Origin: Lithospermum erythrorhizon
Lineage: Eukaryota > Streptophyta > Magnoliopsida > Boraginales > Boraginaceae
Assembly: GCA_019722365.1 (NCBI GenBank)
Contig: JADFUC010000606.1
Location: 1-64,000, forward strand
DNA: 64,000 bases
Reading direction: 5' to 3'
The translations under genes were made by a program, and so were the position numbers. The notes beneath the pieces are model-generated. The model was not told the DNA's origin. It made no database searches and was given only the letters and a program-made list of their open reading frames with translations. Each line of letters starts with the position of its first letter. Positions within the stretch are counted from its first letter, which is position 1. Shown here piece after piece: positions 11,707 to 24,160 of this stretch.

Positions 11707-12950
11707 TGTAATAACCTGCCCAGACATTATTATTGAAATAGTATACTAGAGTCGGTAAGTATTTCAGGAGAAATCAAAATTCAAGTCGAATAGTCGAAAT
11801 ATAATGAATCGTCTGTTGATAGTATATTTCGTTTTGATAATTTTAAAAGTTTTAATCGAGTGGAATGACATTATTTGGGCGGTAATATAATTTTAATATA
11901 TAAATCATCGTTAATGTTAAGTTGATTGTCGAAATAAGTTAAACGAAGTATCGATTGAATTAAACGAATGTTCAAACGAATTAAACAAGTCAACTATTTA
12001 AAAGTCTAAAGACCAAATTCTTCTGGCTCCAACAAGAATAAGAAGAGGGCCGATTGCCCTTTCTTCTCTCTCGCTATGCGATCGCTTCTCCCCTTTTGAT
12101 TTTCTTAGCTTGATTTTCTTCCATCTTATGGTAGTTTGACCTCAAATTTTCGGAGTTTCTCCTCATCATTCTACACAAGCTCAAGGAAAAGAAAAGGATT
12201 TTGAGATTTGGAGATCTCCTAAGTTTGACTTGTTGACTTTTGTATTTTGAATTTTATTGTCTAATTGATTCTTGTGTTCTAAATTAGTTATTCTTTGAGT
12301 TGATATATCGTGTTAAATTTGAAATTGAGTGTTTTAGTCGTTGAATTTTGAACTTCAGTTGACTTTGGATTTTGACATATTATTGAATAGAATTATTGTC
12401 TGTGCTTAAATTATAAATATAGAATTGATAATGATCATATTTGGGGTAGAAAGTAAGAAGAGAAGTTGAATTGACTGGGTGATCGTATGCTCACTTTTTG
12501 CTAAGATGTGGTGGTTGATGTAAGAATGGAATCGTTAGTGACTGCTGGGATACAATGAATTATAAGTGTTGGAAGCAAATCGTTGGAATTACTTTAGTGG
12601 ATTTAGAGGCAAGTTGGACTTGGGATTAGAGGTCATCGTGAATAGTTAAATCTAATTGGGGAAAAGTTGAAATTGATTGATTGACATATTTGAAAATGTT
12701 GGAATGAACAGGATATAATGATTATCGAATTCTAGCTGTAGTGAGGGTTGTCATCGTAATTGTTATTGAAACATAGTTAGTAATCTTTACGTATTAGTCA
12801 ATTTACAACTAAATAGAATAAAAAGTCTAGCATGAATTAGGATAAAAGGATTGAAATGAAGTCAGATTATATTTTGAAATGTTTGCTCAAACTGGGACGG
12901 GGACAACAAAGAGATCATTGACTATTTAATGTAATTCACTGCCTACCGAG
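11707..12950 (+). mobile_element. Family A Tekay-type LTR, 3' copy, truncated
   Basis: It begins TGTAATAACC and follows the 5094 copy for about 1.24 kb, through the 'gggacggggacaacaa' block (compare 'ggacgtggggaacaac' near 6310). It then stops at 12950, where a minus-strand LTR begins. Many 1-4 base indels separate it from the 5094 copy. Confidence 0.75.
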
Positions 12951-12951
12951 G

Positions 12952-14780
12952 TGAGAGTCATTATAATCCGAAACACTAGAATCACCAATACCGATGGACG
13001 ACTCAGTTTAAAACTACTGCTCAAAATATGATTATTATAATATTACCAAATAATCACAGCTTAAAAATTTATAATCCACGTGATATCTAACCAACCACCT
13101 CCATATATACAACATATCCCAAATAAACAAGACTGCAAGGCTACAAAAGAGAGGTATCATTCGTAATACAAATGAATAAAATCGTCAAAAGGCCATAAAG
13201 TTTCAAAAGGAAAATACAACAATCAAACATTGACAACATATCAAAATTAGATCAGAGGATCCTTCACACCCGATGCTCAATGAAGCCACTCGAACAAAAA
13301 CTTCAAACAAATTTTACCAACCGTCACTGTCAACCGGCACAAATGAAATGCCCCCACTTGTAAGGGGTGTAAGCTTAAGTTTAGTGAAACTTAAATATGT
13401 GGGTGAACTTACCATACGAACGAGTCAATCAATAATATATTGAGTCAAATATGAATAAAATACATATCTGTGACTACCTAAAAGGTCATACAACATGATT
13501 CCAATGTAGTCTCACATAATACATGAAGATAGTAATATAGTTGCTCGCAAGCACACACCTGAAGAAATCAATAGACTCAATAACCACTAAAACTCTAGTC
13601 ATCAAACCTCCTATCTCTCATATCCCCACCAAGATACCATCCTCTAATGTGCATATGTTCAACTAGCTTCACCAGAATGGACTAATCAATAATCACCTCA
13701 GCACTTATACCGTAGTATATACAAACCGCACTTATACACAAAGTAAGGCACACCGCACTTATACACTAAGTATAAGGCACAATCGAGACTCATACACTAA
13801 GTATAAGGCACACCGCACTTATATACACTAAGGCACAATCACACTTATACACTAAGTATAAGGCCAATATCGTCGTGACATCCCGCAAGGAAGAGAGTCA
13901 CCTAACCCCTAATCATCTCGATAGGTCAACCACACTCAAATCACCAAGTCAAGGATAACTCTAACCATCACCTCAATAAATAAATTATTCTAATTCCCAA
14001 ACAATATCCAAGCACACAGCCTAAAACATCTCACAATCGTAAGTCAAACACAATCACGACAAGGCCACGATATCAAGTAAGTTTAATACACACATAAATC
14101 ATAAGTGCCGACAAGGCCATTAAATCGAATATAAGTTGGAGTTCAAGCTTATTACTTACCTCAAGAAATCTTCAACGCTACGTAATATAATCACAATCAT
14201 ATCATACTCACAAATGAATCACACAGCAATCATACCCACAATAACATGTTCACACTTAAAGGCACGTAGCAACACCCAGAGATAACTACTCACCTCCGCT
14301 AGCCAGCTCACAAAACCTCCACACCACGTAACTGCCTCTTTTCCACGATCAACGCTAAACAAACACCCAGAAGCATAATCAAGACCTACTAATATACCCC
14401 ATGCTCTAGAAGATACATAACCAACTTTACGGAACTATCTCTAACAATTAACGCAGGACGGATAAATCCATCTAATTATAATCCCAATGACACAACCAAT
14501 CGATCCTCATTATATTCCATCTTATAACTTAATCATTAAAAATCAAGTTATAAGTCATTTTAGTAAATTAGTTATAGTCCATAATTAACAACCCATAATT
14601 CTAAATATCATTTATAACTCAACTTGGGAATTAACACTTTTTCAACCTAACTGCCTTTAATCACCTTAACCACCAATTTACTATCACAATAACTATAATA
14701 AGGTCCCAATATACCCTCCACACATTTAAAGTCTTAAAATATCAACCCAAAAGTCAACGAAACCTAAAAGTCAACTGCCA
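12952..14780 (-). mobile_element. Minus-strand Tekay-like LTR fragment
   Basis: Read on the minus strand it resembles the second part of the 19946-22172 LTR. It has a 'gttgactttt' region, a GCTAGCGGAGGTGAGTAGTTATC block (compare GCTAACCAAGGTGAGTAATTATC there), a CTTATAC-rich minisatellite, and 'cttacaccccttacaagtgggggcatt', followed by 'ggatcctctgatc'. It ends TGAGAGTC at 12952 on the plus reading. The LTR start (minus) is missing at the 14780 side, where plus-strand integrase sequence begins. It carries no gene. Confidence 0.65.
13701..13863. repeat. Minisatellite of about 28 bp, roughly six units
   Basis: Tandem units based on cGCACTTATACACTAAGTATAAGGCAca, alternating 'caccg' and 'caatc/caatcg' spacers, with some shortened units. 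ACTTATAC and GTATAAG make each unit partly palindromic. It is part of the surrounding LTR; a much shorter relative lies at 20902-20935 in the other Tekay LTR. Confidence 0.85.
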
Positions 14781-14789
14781 ACGTCATAA

Positions 14790-15775
14790 TGGATTTTGTG
14801 TTGGGCCCAAATCTAAGAATAGAAATGATTTGGGTAGTTGTGGATAGACCGTCATGATGTTTCATTTTCACCCATAAAGTCAACCGATGACCGGAGAAGT
14901 TGGCCGAATGTATGACTATGGGTGAGTCGACATGGAGGTCGAGTATCGTCAGAGTAGAGATGCAAGGTCTACTTCGAGGTTTTCGGGGGATTTTCCATGC
15001 ATTAGGACAGCGTTAATTTGAGTACCTGCTCATCCTCAAACGTATAAGACCGAGAGAACGATTCAAACGTTGGAGGACAGCTATGAGCTTGTAAAAGGAG
15101 TTTCTGGGAGTTGGGACAAGAGCTACAAAGACAGAGTTTGCTTATAAATAAAGCTTCCCACAAGCATTAGATGGCACCATTTGAAGCCTTGTATGGTCGA
15201 AGGTGTAGAACTCCAATATGTTGGAATGAAGTGGGGGAAAGGAAGATTTATGGTTCTGAGTTGGTGGAAAGTTTGATAGAGAGAGTAAAGGTGATACGAC
15301 AACACTTGAGAACGGCACTGGATAGACAAAAGAAATACGCCGATCGACGCCGGATAGAATTGTCCTTTGAAGTGGGTGACTACATTCCTGCCGTATATCT
15401 CTATGAGAAAGGTATAATGAGGTTCGAAGAGAGAAGCTGATTCCAAGTACATTGGCCCGCTTAAAATTTGGAAAAGTAGGAGAAGGTTCTATCGGGTTAG
15501 CATTGCTTAGAGAGTTGAAAGATTCAATATGTTTTCCATGTTTCTTTTCTACAAGTCAATGATGAGTTTATGTTTTAGAGTTTCATCCGATGACTTGAGA
15601 AGACTTGAAGTAGGAAGAAGAACCAGAAGAATTCTGACTAAAAAGAAGGCAAGAAGAACAAAGAAGATGTTGGTAAAGTTTGTGGATGAATCATCGAAAG
15701 TGAGGAAGCTAATGGGAGAGAGGACTGATGAGAAATGCTGCTACCCGACTTTTCGAGTAGAAGGTTAGTAAGTGG
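14790..15775 (+). pseudogene. Broken Ty3/gypsy (chromovirus) integrase with chromodomain
   Basis: Integrase signatures run in order: MDFVLG...IWVVVDR near 14790-14850, DAR-TSRF near 14960-14985, a degraded HPQT...ERTIQTLED at 15027-15078, then MAPFEALYGRRCRTP-CWNEVGE from 15171 and DRQK-YADRRR with EVGDY at 15320-15385. An N-V-F-H-V-like start to the tail follows near 15527. The last part (about 15640-15765) resembles the chromodomain end of Tekay-type elements, with RMRNA-YP-like remains. The only long intact stretch is 15171-15437. At least four frame changes and several stops make it non-functional. RT and RNase H are absent: the left side is cut at 14780. Confidence 0.85.
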
Positions 15776-15912
15776 AGAGTTTTGTATGTGTTTTACGTGT
15801 TTTGTCGGGAGCAACTACCAGACAGCCATCATCATTGGCTGTCAGAGTGTGGTTATAATGCAACTAAAGTTGGGTGAACTAAAGTGAAATTGAGAAAGTT
15901 TAACTAAAATAA

Positions 15913-15947
15913 ATTTCGAGGACGAAATTTTTATAAGTTGGGTAGAA
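15913..15947 (+). other. Ty3 3'-UTR motif and polypurine tract
   Basis: A 'tttcgaggacgaaatttttataa' block followed by 'gttgggtagaa' directly precedes the LTR start TGTGATAACCCG. It shows that the integrase remnant and the following LTR belong to one element. Confidence 0.8.
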
Positions 15948-18146
15948 TGTGATAACCCGAACCATTAATAAATAATTAATCGATAAATTGAGTTGGTCGT
16001 TAGAAGAGTATAAATTTCAAAAAATAAAAATAAATAAATAATAATAATAAATACAATAAATAAATAAAATAATAGAAATAAACATATATATGCAGATTTA
16101 ACTTAAAAGCAATGTCGGATTGTCGGAAAATCTAATCGTTTGAATTTAGTTCGATGGGGAGAAATTATTAAAGACAAGTCTCACATTTAATATGCCACCT
16201 ACCACCATTATCATCTTCTTCAATACAACTCAAAAGCCAAAGAAACACTCTCCCTCCAAACCCCCCATAGCAGACCCACCCCATCCCCCTAAACCCTTGA
16301 TTTTTCTTTTCATCTTGCAAAAATAACCACATTTGACTCTTCAACTTAAGTTTCATAAGGTACCAACTATCTATTTTAATTGAGTTTTGTAAAATATTGA
16401 CTTTAGTGGAAGACTAGAATTTAGGCTTGTTAAATGGTGATGAAGTGTTAATAAAGTGTTTAATTAAGGTAAGTGAAATATATATATAATTTATGTTCAT
16501 ATTATTAAGGATTAACTTTTGAATTTAGAAAGTTGACAATGATTAAGATTTTGGTTATGTATGTTTAATTAAATGTTAAAGAGGATCTTGTGACATATAT
16601 TAAGCACATAAATGAGGTTAAATTGGGTTATATGAGAGTTGACTTTCGAAAGGGACGGTTGATTTTGGGTTGATTAAAATTATTTCATGTTAGAATTGGG
16701 GCTGGGGGAGAAATAAAATGGTTGGGGTTGGATGGTTGAAATTTTATCTTTAACTACTTATCGTTAGCTTGGATTAGCAATATTTTACCTATAAGCTGCC
16801 ATTTAAAATTAAATTTGTTGAAAGTTGGGTAATTGAACAAAAAGAGAGCAGAATGGAAAATTTAAGTTTATTCTTTGAGAACACAAAAAGGGGATGTTTT
16901 AGACTAAGATAAAGCTACTAAGATGTAAGAATTGAATTAAATCAAGATATTTTATTAAAACTCTAAAATAAAGTAAGTAACATAATTAAAGAATATAAGA
17001 GATTAAAAAGAGTTAAAATCGAGAAGAAGTTTAAAAAGTCTAAGCTTGATTTATTTTAAATATAGGTGGTGATGACGGAAAAGGCTTGAGGATCGATTGA
17101 ATTCTCGGGCGCTAGTGGTGCTAGCCAAAGGTGGGGATTTATCACTCGTGTGTTAATATTATTTAAATTTGCATGATGTGCTTGCTAAATAGATATATGG
17201 TTATGTAAATCAGTATATGTAACTGTTATGAACTATTATATTTGTGATACAGACTTAGAAATGTTGAAATGTTGAGTTGTTTGGATTGATATATTGTGTA
17301 TTATACTCTTGCGAGCATGATTTGTTGAAATACAAGATTACGTAAATATTGAGATGTGATTATAGCATGATTAAATGGGAGAGGTATTCATAACTTATTA
17401 ATTATGATTTGAGTGATATTAGTATGGACTTGAATGGTTATATTTCTCTCGTGTTGTCATGAGACGCTGGAGTTATTTTAAAATGTTAGGAGATACCTAC
17501 CAGTATGGTGTCAGTGTTGGTTGTTGGTCATGTTTACCATAGAGAGTAGTAACATCATATCGATGTCATGATTGAGTCGCAGAGAAGGACTGCATTAACA
17601 GGTGCGCAGGTCCGCGCGTACGGATAATAAAGGTAAGCCCGCCAGAAAAGCAGCCATATAACGAGGTGAGCCCGCCAGAAAAGGTGCCGAGGCGAATTGG
17701 GTGAGCTTGCCAGAGAAGGCACAATACATGACTTGAGGAAATATGGGTTATTATATAACAGTTTGAAATAGATATTGTTGTGTATTGTCTTGCATTGTGT
17801 TGTCTTGGGGGGAGAGAAAATGTCATTGAGCGAAATATTGATAATAAGATACTAAAGAAATTGGTAGGACTACAAATGGCATGTGTTATTAAAGTATTTT
17901 GGTTAGTCTAATTGATGGTTTTATTTTCTAGAATTTTCATATCATAATTTGGGTATGTTACTGTGTTTTGAGGATTTGTGAAACCCTCAAGTATTTCATT
18001 TATCGAGCTATCAGGTTTTACTTATTTTCAAACAAAAGTTTATTTTTAACAGGTTACTTTTTTTAAGTGTCAACCATCGTATGCCGAATTTATATATGTG
18101 TATACGACTTAACCTGGTATGGCCGAATTGTAGGCGGGTCGTTACA
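15948..18146 (+). mobile_element. Complete 2.2-kb Tekay-type LTR (3' LTR of the integrase element)
   Basis: It starts TGTGATAACCCG and ends CGGGTCGTTACA, so the tips are near-perfect inverted repeats, as expected for an LTR (TG...CA). It follows a polypurine tract, so it is a 3' LTR. Inside are 'gttgactt' blocks, a GCTAGCCAAAGGTGGGGATTTATC region, and near 17600-17715 a short run of 'agcccgccagaaaagg' repeats (three imperfect units). The base after the end (18147) falls inside the RT of another element in the opposite orientation. Confidence 0.85.
17620..17725 (+). repeat. Three imperfect direct repeats inside the LTR
   Basis: 'gtaagcccgccagaaaagc', 'gtgagcccgccagaaaagg' and 'gtgagcttgccagagaagg' occur about 35 bp apart. 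A local tandem array within the LTR, with no known role. Confidence 0.7.
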
Positions 18147-19945
18147 AGATCATCTATCCTCGTAATGGATAATCTAGTTCTGACAGTCACGCATTCACCG
18201 CCTCAGAGTCTATTACACAACCTCAACGTACTCATCCTTCTTCTCAACAAACGTAACAGCACTTACCAGAAACACTGTCTGATGAACCCCTATCAAGCAA
18301 AGACAATCAGTTCAACTTTCAACTCCGCTGAGCCATTCTATACGGCACAATAGAAATCGGCATAAAAGACTGGAACTACCTCGATCGAAAACACCTTCGC
18401 ACACATGGTAAACTCGCGTATACCCGGAAACACATCAATATTCCTGACAACACGAACATCCTCCAATCAGCCTCCTCTCGACTCCAAGCCCACCACACAT
18501 ACCCGTAAACCTAACACAATTTTTCCATCAACTCGGCCCTGCGCTCTAAATGAACCCGATGTAGTGGGATCTTCCTAACTCGCACAAACAGAATATCCGG
18601 TCTACCCGGACTCGCAAAAATGATCTCCCCACAAAGCGCACTTGGCATGATGTTCCCAACTACAATCCATACCCAAGATAAGATCAAATCATTAATTCCA
18701 ACGAAGTAGGTCCACAACTAGAAACCGATTATTCACACTCAAATGGCAAAACTCTTATATACGATCAACCTCATCGCACGCCCCTACCGGGTGTCAAGTG
18801 ATAGTAAATTAACAAGTAAAGACTCATAAGGTAAAACATCAACAAATGTTGGGCAATAAATGAGTGAGTAGCCCAGAATCAAAAACACCTAGCCTCAAAA
18901 TCACATAAGCACAAGGTACCACAACTCGGGAGCATCCACACCTCCTCACGAGTAACCGCATTAACTGGCTCTCGTTAGCACCACTGTCGCTACGCACAAG
19001 CGCCTCCCCCGAGAGCCTCCAACTCGACTGACCTCCACGGGGCCTCCAAAGCGCCCACTCGCCCCTCCATATCGACTCCACTCTACGGGCCGAGGACAAC
19101 CTCGTTAAGATGTCCAAAGGCCACAACGAGATGAGATCTTCTCTCTCCGACAATCCTATATCTATGACCAAATTGACAATGGAAACATTTGACCACTGAA
19201 CTCCAATATGATACTTCTTGAAATCCACCATCTAAGATACAATTACAAAAAAGAAGAAACTAATAACTCGGGGCGAATAACAAAATCGAACACTGATCTC
19301 GACGAAATCATTGACCATCCTCCTCTGATCTCCCCAACTGAAGGTCCACTAGTTCCAACCGACTCACGTCCCTCTTCGCCTGGCTCGTGACTCACTAACT
19401 CATCAACCGATTCTACCCAGTCACTGTGGATCAAATCTTCTCTGTGGTAGCCACATGGCACTGTGACAATAGTTCTCTCTAACTCACAAAAACGCCTCCC
19501 AAGACACAGGATCCGTTGTCAGGATGAGGTAGAGGTTAGCCCAGTGATCTCTCCCAAAAATGCTCAAAGAGCCATTTCAAACCTTTCCAGCCTCATGTTT
19601 GTGCTGCTACCATAGCATATACCGACTCTTCCAACTCTACCTCATCCACGTAAACACGACCAACTGGGGATGCGAATGCACCAACTCTATTGTTCACTGG
19701 CCTATCCTCGCCATACTCACTGGCACGCCACCACTGGGTTTTACCTCCAAAGACATCTCGGTTCACCTGCCACTGTGGCACGAGTCGTTCTACAGGTCTA
19801 TTCTCGGTGGCATCCTCAAATAGCCTAGGAAACGAAGAAACGACTGACGTCCAGAGAACGACCAACCAAAACAACTCCAAGAAAAAACTGATAGGCAATA
19901 CAACCAATAATCAACCAAAAATCAAACCTAGGCTCGACACCAAAT
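18147..19945 (-). pseudogene. Broken Ty3/gypsy gag, protease and start of RT (Tekay-like)
   Basis: Reading leftwards: after the LTR end at 19946 comes TTTGGTGTCGAGCCTA, a damaged initiator-Met primer site, then gag. A zinc knuckle remnant KCFHC-x-GH lies around 19145-19192, protease FDSG near 18860-18880, and a DLILGMDW-like block near 18671-18695. RT N-terminal pieces (D-V-F-P-G, GFIR near 18300, LCNRL then TRIDD) end at 18147. The order gag-PR-RT and the sequence are those of plant chromoviruses. Frames are broken repeatedly. The element is cut in the RT, exactly at the end of the plus-strand LTR 15948-18146. Confidence 0.8.
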
Positions 19946-22172
19946 TGTGACCCACCACTGGCCAATTCCGAGGTTGAATCATCCAAATCTGACACTAGAG
20001 TCACCAACCGATGTGACGACTCAAATTTAAAGACATATCCGCCTGAATAAAACAATAAACAATATATACAATCAAAAGAAGAGTTACAACCTATATACAA
20101 ATAATCGACCAGCAAAAAAATATCAAATATTAGTCAACCTAATCTAAATCTAAATAACAACAGAGAAATCCAAACTTCAAATAAAACACAGATCAGAGGA
20201 TCTACTACCACCGCCACCTTGGCTCTAAGGCACTAACAATGGAATGCACTTGAGAACGCTGCACTGTCACTGTGAACTCGGCACAATAAAATGCCAACAT
20301 AGTTGTATTAGGTGGGGCGAATGTAAGCTTGTTTTGTACTTAGTCCATGAGTGGAAATTAACCTCACTAAGTAGTGTAATTAGCCAATTAATTGCATAGA
20401 TAGATGGGCTATGAAATGTTATACAAACGTATCATAATATTATAAGTCATTAGTAAATTTACTGTCAAAATGCATAAATTTATAGGCTTGTCAATTAAAT
20501 ATAAACATACCGATAAAGGACAATAAACAATGATAATCAAACATTTCTAAATAAATGAATGACAAGAATACCCAAATGAGTCCACGACCTACTCGTCAAC
20601 CAACCCCATAAAACTTCAATGCTAACCACAACTAGACCATCCAATTCACAACTCTACCAACAACACTAGTACTACTCAACCACAACCACAACTCAATCAA
20701 CTAATCAACATAACATTCGAGCCCACCACTAAACACCAATCAACCTGCTACCATTCAACCACCCTAAACACTAATCAACCTCAATATAAACTGATTTCTA
20801 TAACGAATGCATATAATCAACCTAACCTCGCAGGGAGAAACTTATAAATTCTTCAACATAAGCTAACAATCATTGCTAACGAGGCAATTTAGGCAAAACA
20901 CCGCACCTATACCGAGGTATAAGGTAAATACCGGATAATACAACTCATCCTACGCCAACTCAACCAACAAAACACTCTAACCATCAAAATGACCAAAACA
21001 GCCCCGGAAACCAATTCATCCTAATTCAACTCCACCTCCACTCAAAGCACCTATAAATCCCATAAACACCAATATAACCTAATCCACCAACCACAACAAA
21101 ATATACAACACTATCACGTAAATATATAGACATCATAATTGTTGTCAAATTCAACACAAAATGTACATACATATATATATATTCAATTGGTGTTAATTTA
21201 CACCATTAGATAATTACTCACCTTGGTTAGCAATAATAAACGCCTAGTTAGTCATGCCGCTTCCCACGCCTCCACGCCTAATCACCAACATCCTAATATC
21301 AATCGAAATTACGCCTACTACTATTTTAACCCACTTTAATTTAGTTTCTAACTTTTCAAACCTATTTTAGTTACAAATTGTCAACTTATATTAATCGTGT
21401 TTAAATGATAAATTAAAATGACGAATTTCAACCATCCCACTAAGCCTCCCATAATCGGCCAACACTCAACTCAAAATACTAAATATTTTGAAACCAATTT
21501 AATCAACTCTAGAACCATTTTCCTGACACTTATCATTTATAATACCTTTAACAAACCCAAAATACTACTACTTTTACCCAACTCAAATCAATATAATTTC
21601 ATCCACACAAAATCAAAACTATACTCCAAAAAAACAACTATATTAAAGTCCAATAGCATCATAATAAAATTCTAAAGGAATTTGGGGAAAAGTCAACAAA
21701 AGTCAACTCAAAATAAATACATTTCAACCTAAAATCGATTATTTTCATAATCACTCAAACTTTAATCCAAGCTTAGATCAAACCTCTATAATTATTTAAA
21801 GTTCCGAACCAAAGTCAACAAAGCTAAACAAAAGCCAACTTCCATAACTTAAGAAATACACAAAGCTTCAAACTTTTACCTTTGGTGTGAAGATGATGAG
21901 GAGAAATGTTAAAGAATGTAGTTGAGCAACAATGGAAGAGAGAAGAGGGAGGAAGATTTTTTTTTTTCCTCAGGGGTTCAAATAAATGGGATAAAATGGG
22001 TTGGTGGCTTGGATAAGATGATGAATAGTAATAGGGTTGGTGGAAGATATTATTTGATAGTTTTAAGTCCCGTTGATTTAGTGTTTGAAATCCTGTCTGC
22101 CTAACAACACAACTCAACATACACTTATTTCACCCAAACAATATTAAAATACTTATAAGGAACGGTTATTTC
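19946..22172 (-). mobile_element. 2.2-kb Tekay-type LTR (5' LTR of the minus-strand gag-pol element)
   Basis: On the minus strand it starts near 22172 (TGAAATAACCGTTCC) and ends GGTGGGTCACA at 19946, directly before a primer-binding-like site, so it is a 5' LTR. It shares architecture with the other long LTRs: 'gttgacttttgttgacttt', GCTAACCAAGGTGAGTAATTATC, a short CTTATACC repeat, and an AAGCTTACATTCGCCCC region. No gene inside. Confidence 0.8.
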
Positions 22173-23480
22173 ATGATATTGGTCTTGACTGAGTTGTGAC
22201 CAGACCTCGATTCGATTATGTGTCTAGCTAGAGTGTCTTAGCAAATTTTGATCCTCAGAGAATAGATCGAACAGTCCTAGCGTACTATATTCTGAGCTCA
22301 AAAGCCATCACAATAGTGCTTTGTGCTTAGTCCATATTCCTGAGAAGCGCATGGCTATGTAGCTATATCCTTTTCAGATTTTAGTATCACAGTGGCATTA
22401 TAGCTTAACTCGTAGTTTATTTAATTTATGAGACCCAATTATTATCATACATTAGTTTTGAGTCTTGATCCCGAAATTACGCAGATTTGTGCAGTAACTT
22501 CAACTTTGTACCTTATTTTAGTGCCTATTGGTGATGTGGTGATGAAGAACTTTGTGTTCTTCTTCGCTCTTCAATCAGGCACTGTTGGCTTAGGTAAGTT
22601 GAATAACCTTTTATGATTTTCTCCCGATAGTAACAATTTAGGTTTTCATTAAGAACAATTTCGAGTTGTTCTATGTGCTAAAAGCTTTTTTGTTGCATTT
22701 ATTGTGTTATGGGACTTATTTAATGAAAGAAGGAGTATTTATGCTTTTCTAGCCTTTTCTTCGATTGGTTGATCCACTTTCGTGTGGATTACGATCTAAC
22801 CGTTGATTATTGAAATGCTCTAACTGCCGGATATTTAATATTAAAATAATATTAATATATTCTGTGGAAGAAACACGCAAAGTGCCGATTTCATAAAAAG
22901 TTCAACTTGCTTTCCACCGTTAATTCATACCCTAATTCATATTCTTTATCCGATCGCCATTTTGAGCCCGTTTGTCCAAAAACTCCTGGTTTTATTCGGT
23001 TTTCTCTCCAATTTATTATTTTTAATCAGGAATTTTGGGAACCTATTAAAGCTATTATCATTATTAAATTATTATTTTATTTAATGTATAAAATTAGGTA
23101 TAATTATTAAATAAACCACTTTACCTTAGTAATTAATTTCGTGTGGCTAAAATATCGAACCCTTAATTTTTCACGTGTTCGGTTTTAATTGGCAGTTCTG
23201 ATGAAACCCTAATCAACACATGTAATTGAACGATTATTCTTTATTTAAATATTTAATTAATCCAAATAAATTGAATTTAATTAAATAATGAATGTAACGA
23301 CCTTCACAAATGCTCCCTCATATTCGGGAGTATCTTCGGGAGTTAAGGCGGATGATGCCCAGGTCAATCTAGTAGTAGTCCATCCTGAGTAGTCCGACCT
23401 GGAGATACCTAGTAGTATCTGATTCTAGTGCTAACTCGTAGTTGGCTTCAAAATTATCAGCAATTATATTGAGGTTATGA
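22173..23480. other. AT-rich region, no gene recognised
   Basis: No domain or RNA signature recognised. 23200-23245 contains 'gaaaccctaatcaacacatgtaat', which resembles (inverted) 47505-47530 and hints at fragments of one repeat family. Short frames here look incidental. Confidence 0.5.
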
Positions 23481-24160
23481 TCGACTTGGGGCTTCAAGTA
23501 CCACGATCCATTAGGACTGTTTCAAATGTAGTTCAGGTGGTGGATGTTTTACTCATACAAGGAGTGTAATATGTGTTTTATGCTCACCAAGGAGTCCGTG
23601 GACAGCTTTAGACTGACATATGGTAGACACTTGACTCCATATCATGAGAATGGAGATGCTTATTCTTTTGCATCAAGCAGAATGAGACAGTTTATTCTCA
23701 GTCAAGGAGATTGTAGATATTTAGGCCCATCAAGGAGTAGTAGATATTTTATCCTCCCATCAATGAGCTGCCATGTATTGGCCCTAATGACAGGTTGTAT
23801 GATCGATGTTTGCCCTATTTTGTTACGCATCTGTTTTGTATGCAACTGTTGTATTGAGATAATCAGATATGTGGTGTCAGGCACTACCACAATACGCATG
23901 GAGCTTATTGTGGATTTGTTGTCCGGCCTTTGGGTACGGCTGCTTTGTTTGTTGCCCCCACCTTTTGAAGACCATCTTTTGTCTTAGTTTTTGCCCCAAG
24001 TTCTCGAAGATCAATTTGTGGTTTTCTATTTCGTCTCTTTGGGTACGGCTAATTTCGCTTGTTGCACCCAATATTTTGAAGAATCCATCTTTTCTTTGTG
24101 TGTTTGTCTCCAACCCGGGACCGATTAATGGCTTGTCGTCTAACTAGTTGTTGTCGATCT
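23481..24160. repeat. Locally duplicated, T-rich region of unknown nature
   Basis: 23929-24040 and 24041-24150 are an imperfect tandem duplication of about 112 bp: both begin 'tttgggtacggct', continue 'ttgttgc(c/a)ccca', 'ttttgaaga(a)-ccatctttt' and end in 'ttg(c/t)cc-caa'. A weaker repetition ('caaggagt', four times) lies at 23560-23740. One frame of 147 codons spans 23544-23987, but it has no recognisable domain and covers duplicated low-complexity sequence, so I do not call it a gene. Confidence 0.55.

Noticed and set aside
13701..13863. CRISPR-like array
   Set aside because: Units are contiguous and nearly identical without unique spacers; a minisatellite in a plant LTR.
19593..19907. 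104-codon minus frame
   Set aside because: Part of the broken gag behind the minus-strand 5' LTR; described there rather than as a separate gene.
23544..23987. 147-codon open frame (plus)
   Set aside because: No recognisable domain, covers locally repeated sequence ('caaggagt' words and the 112-bp duplication), and has an overlapping frame on the other strand; kept only as a note.
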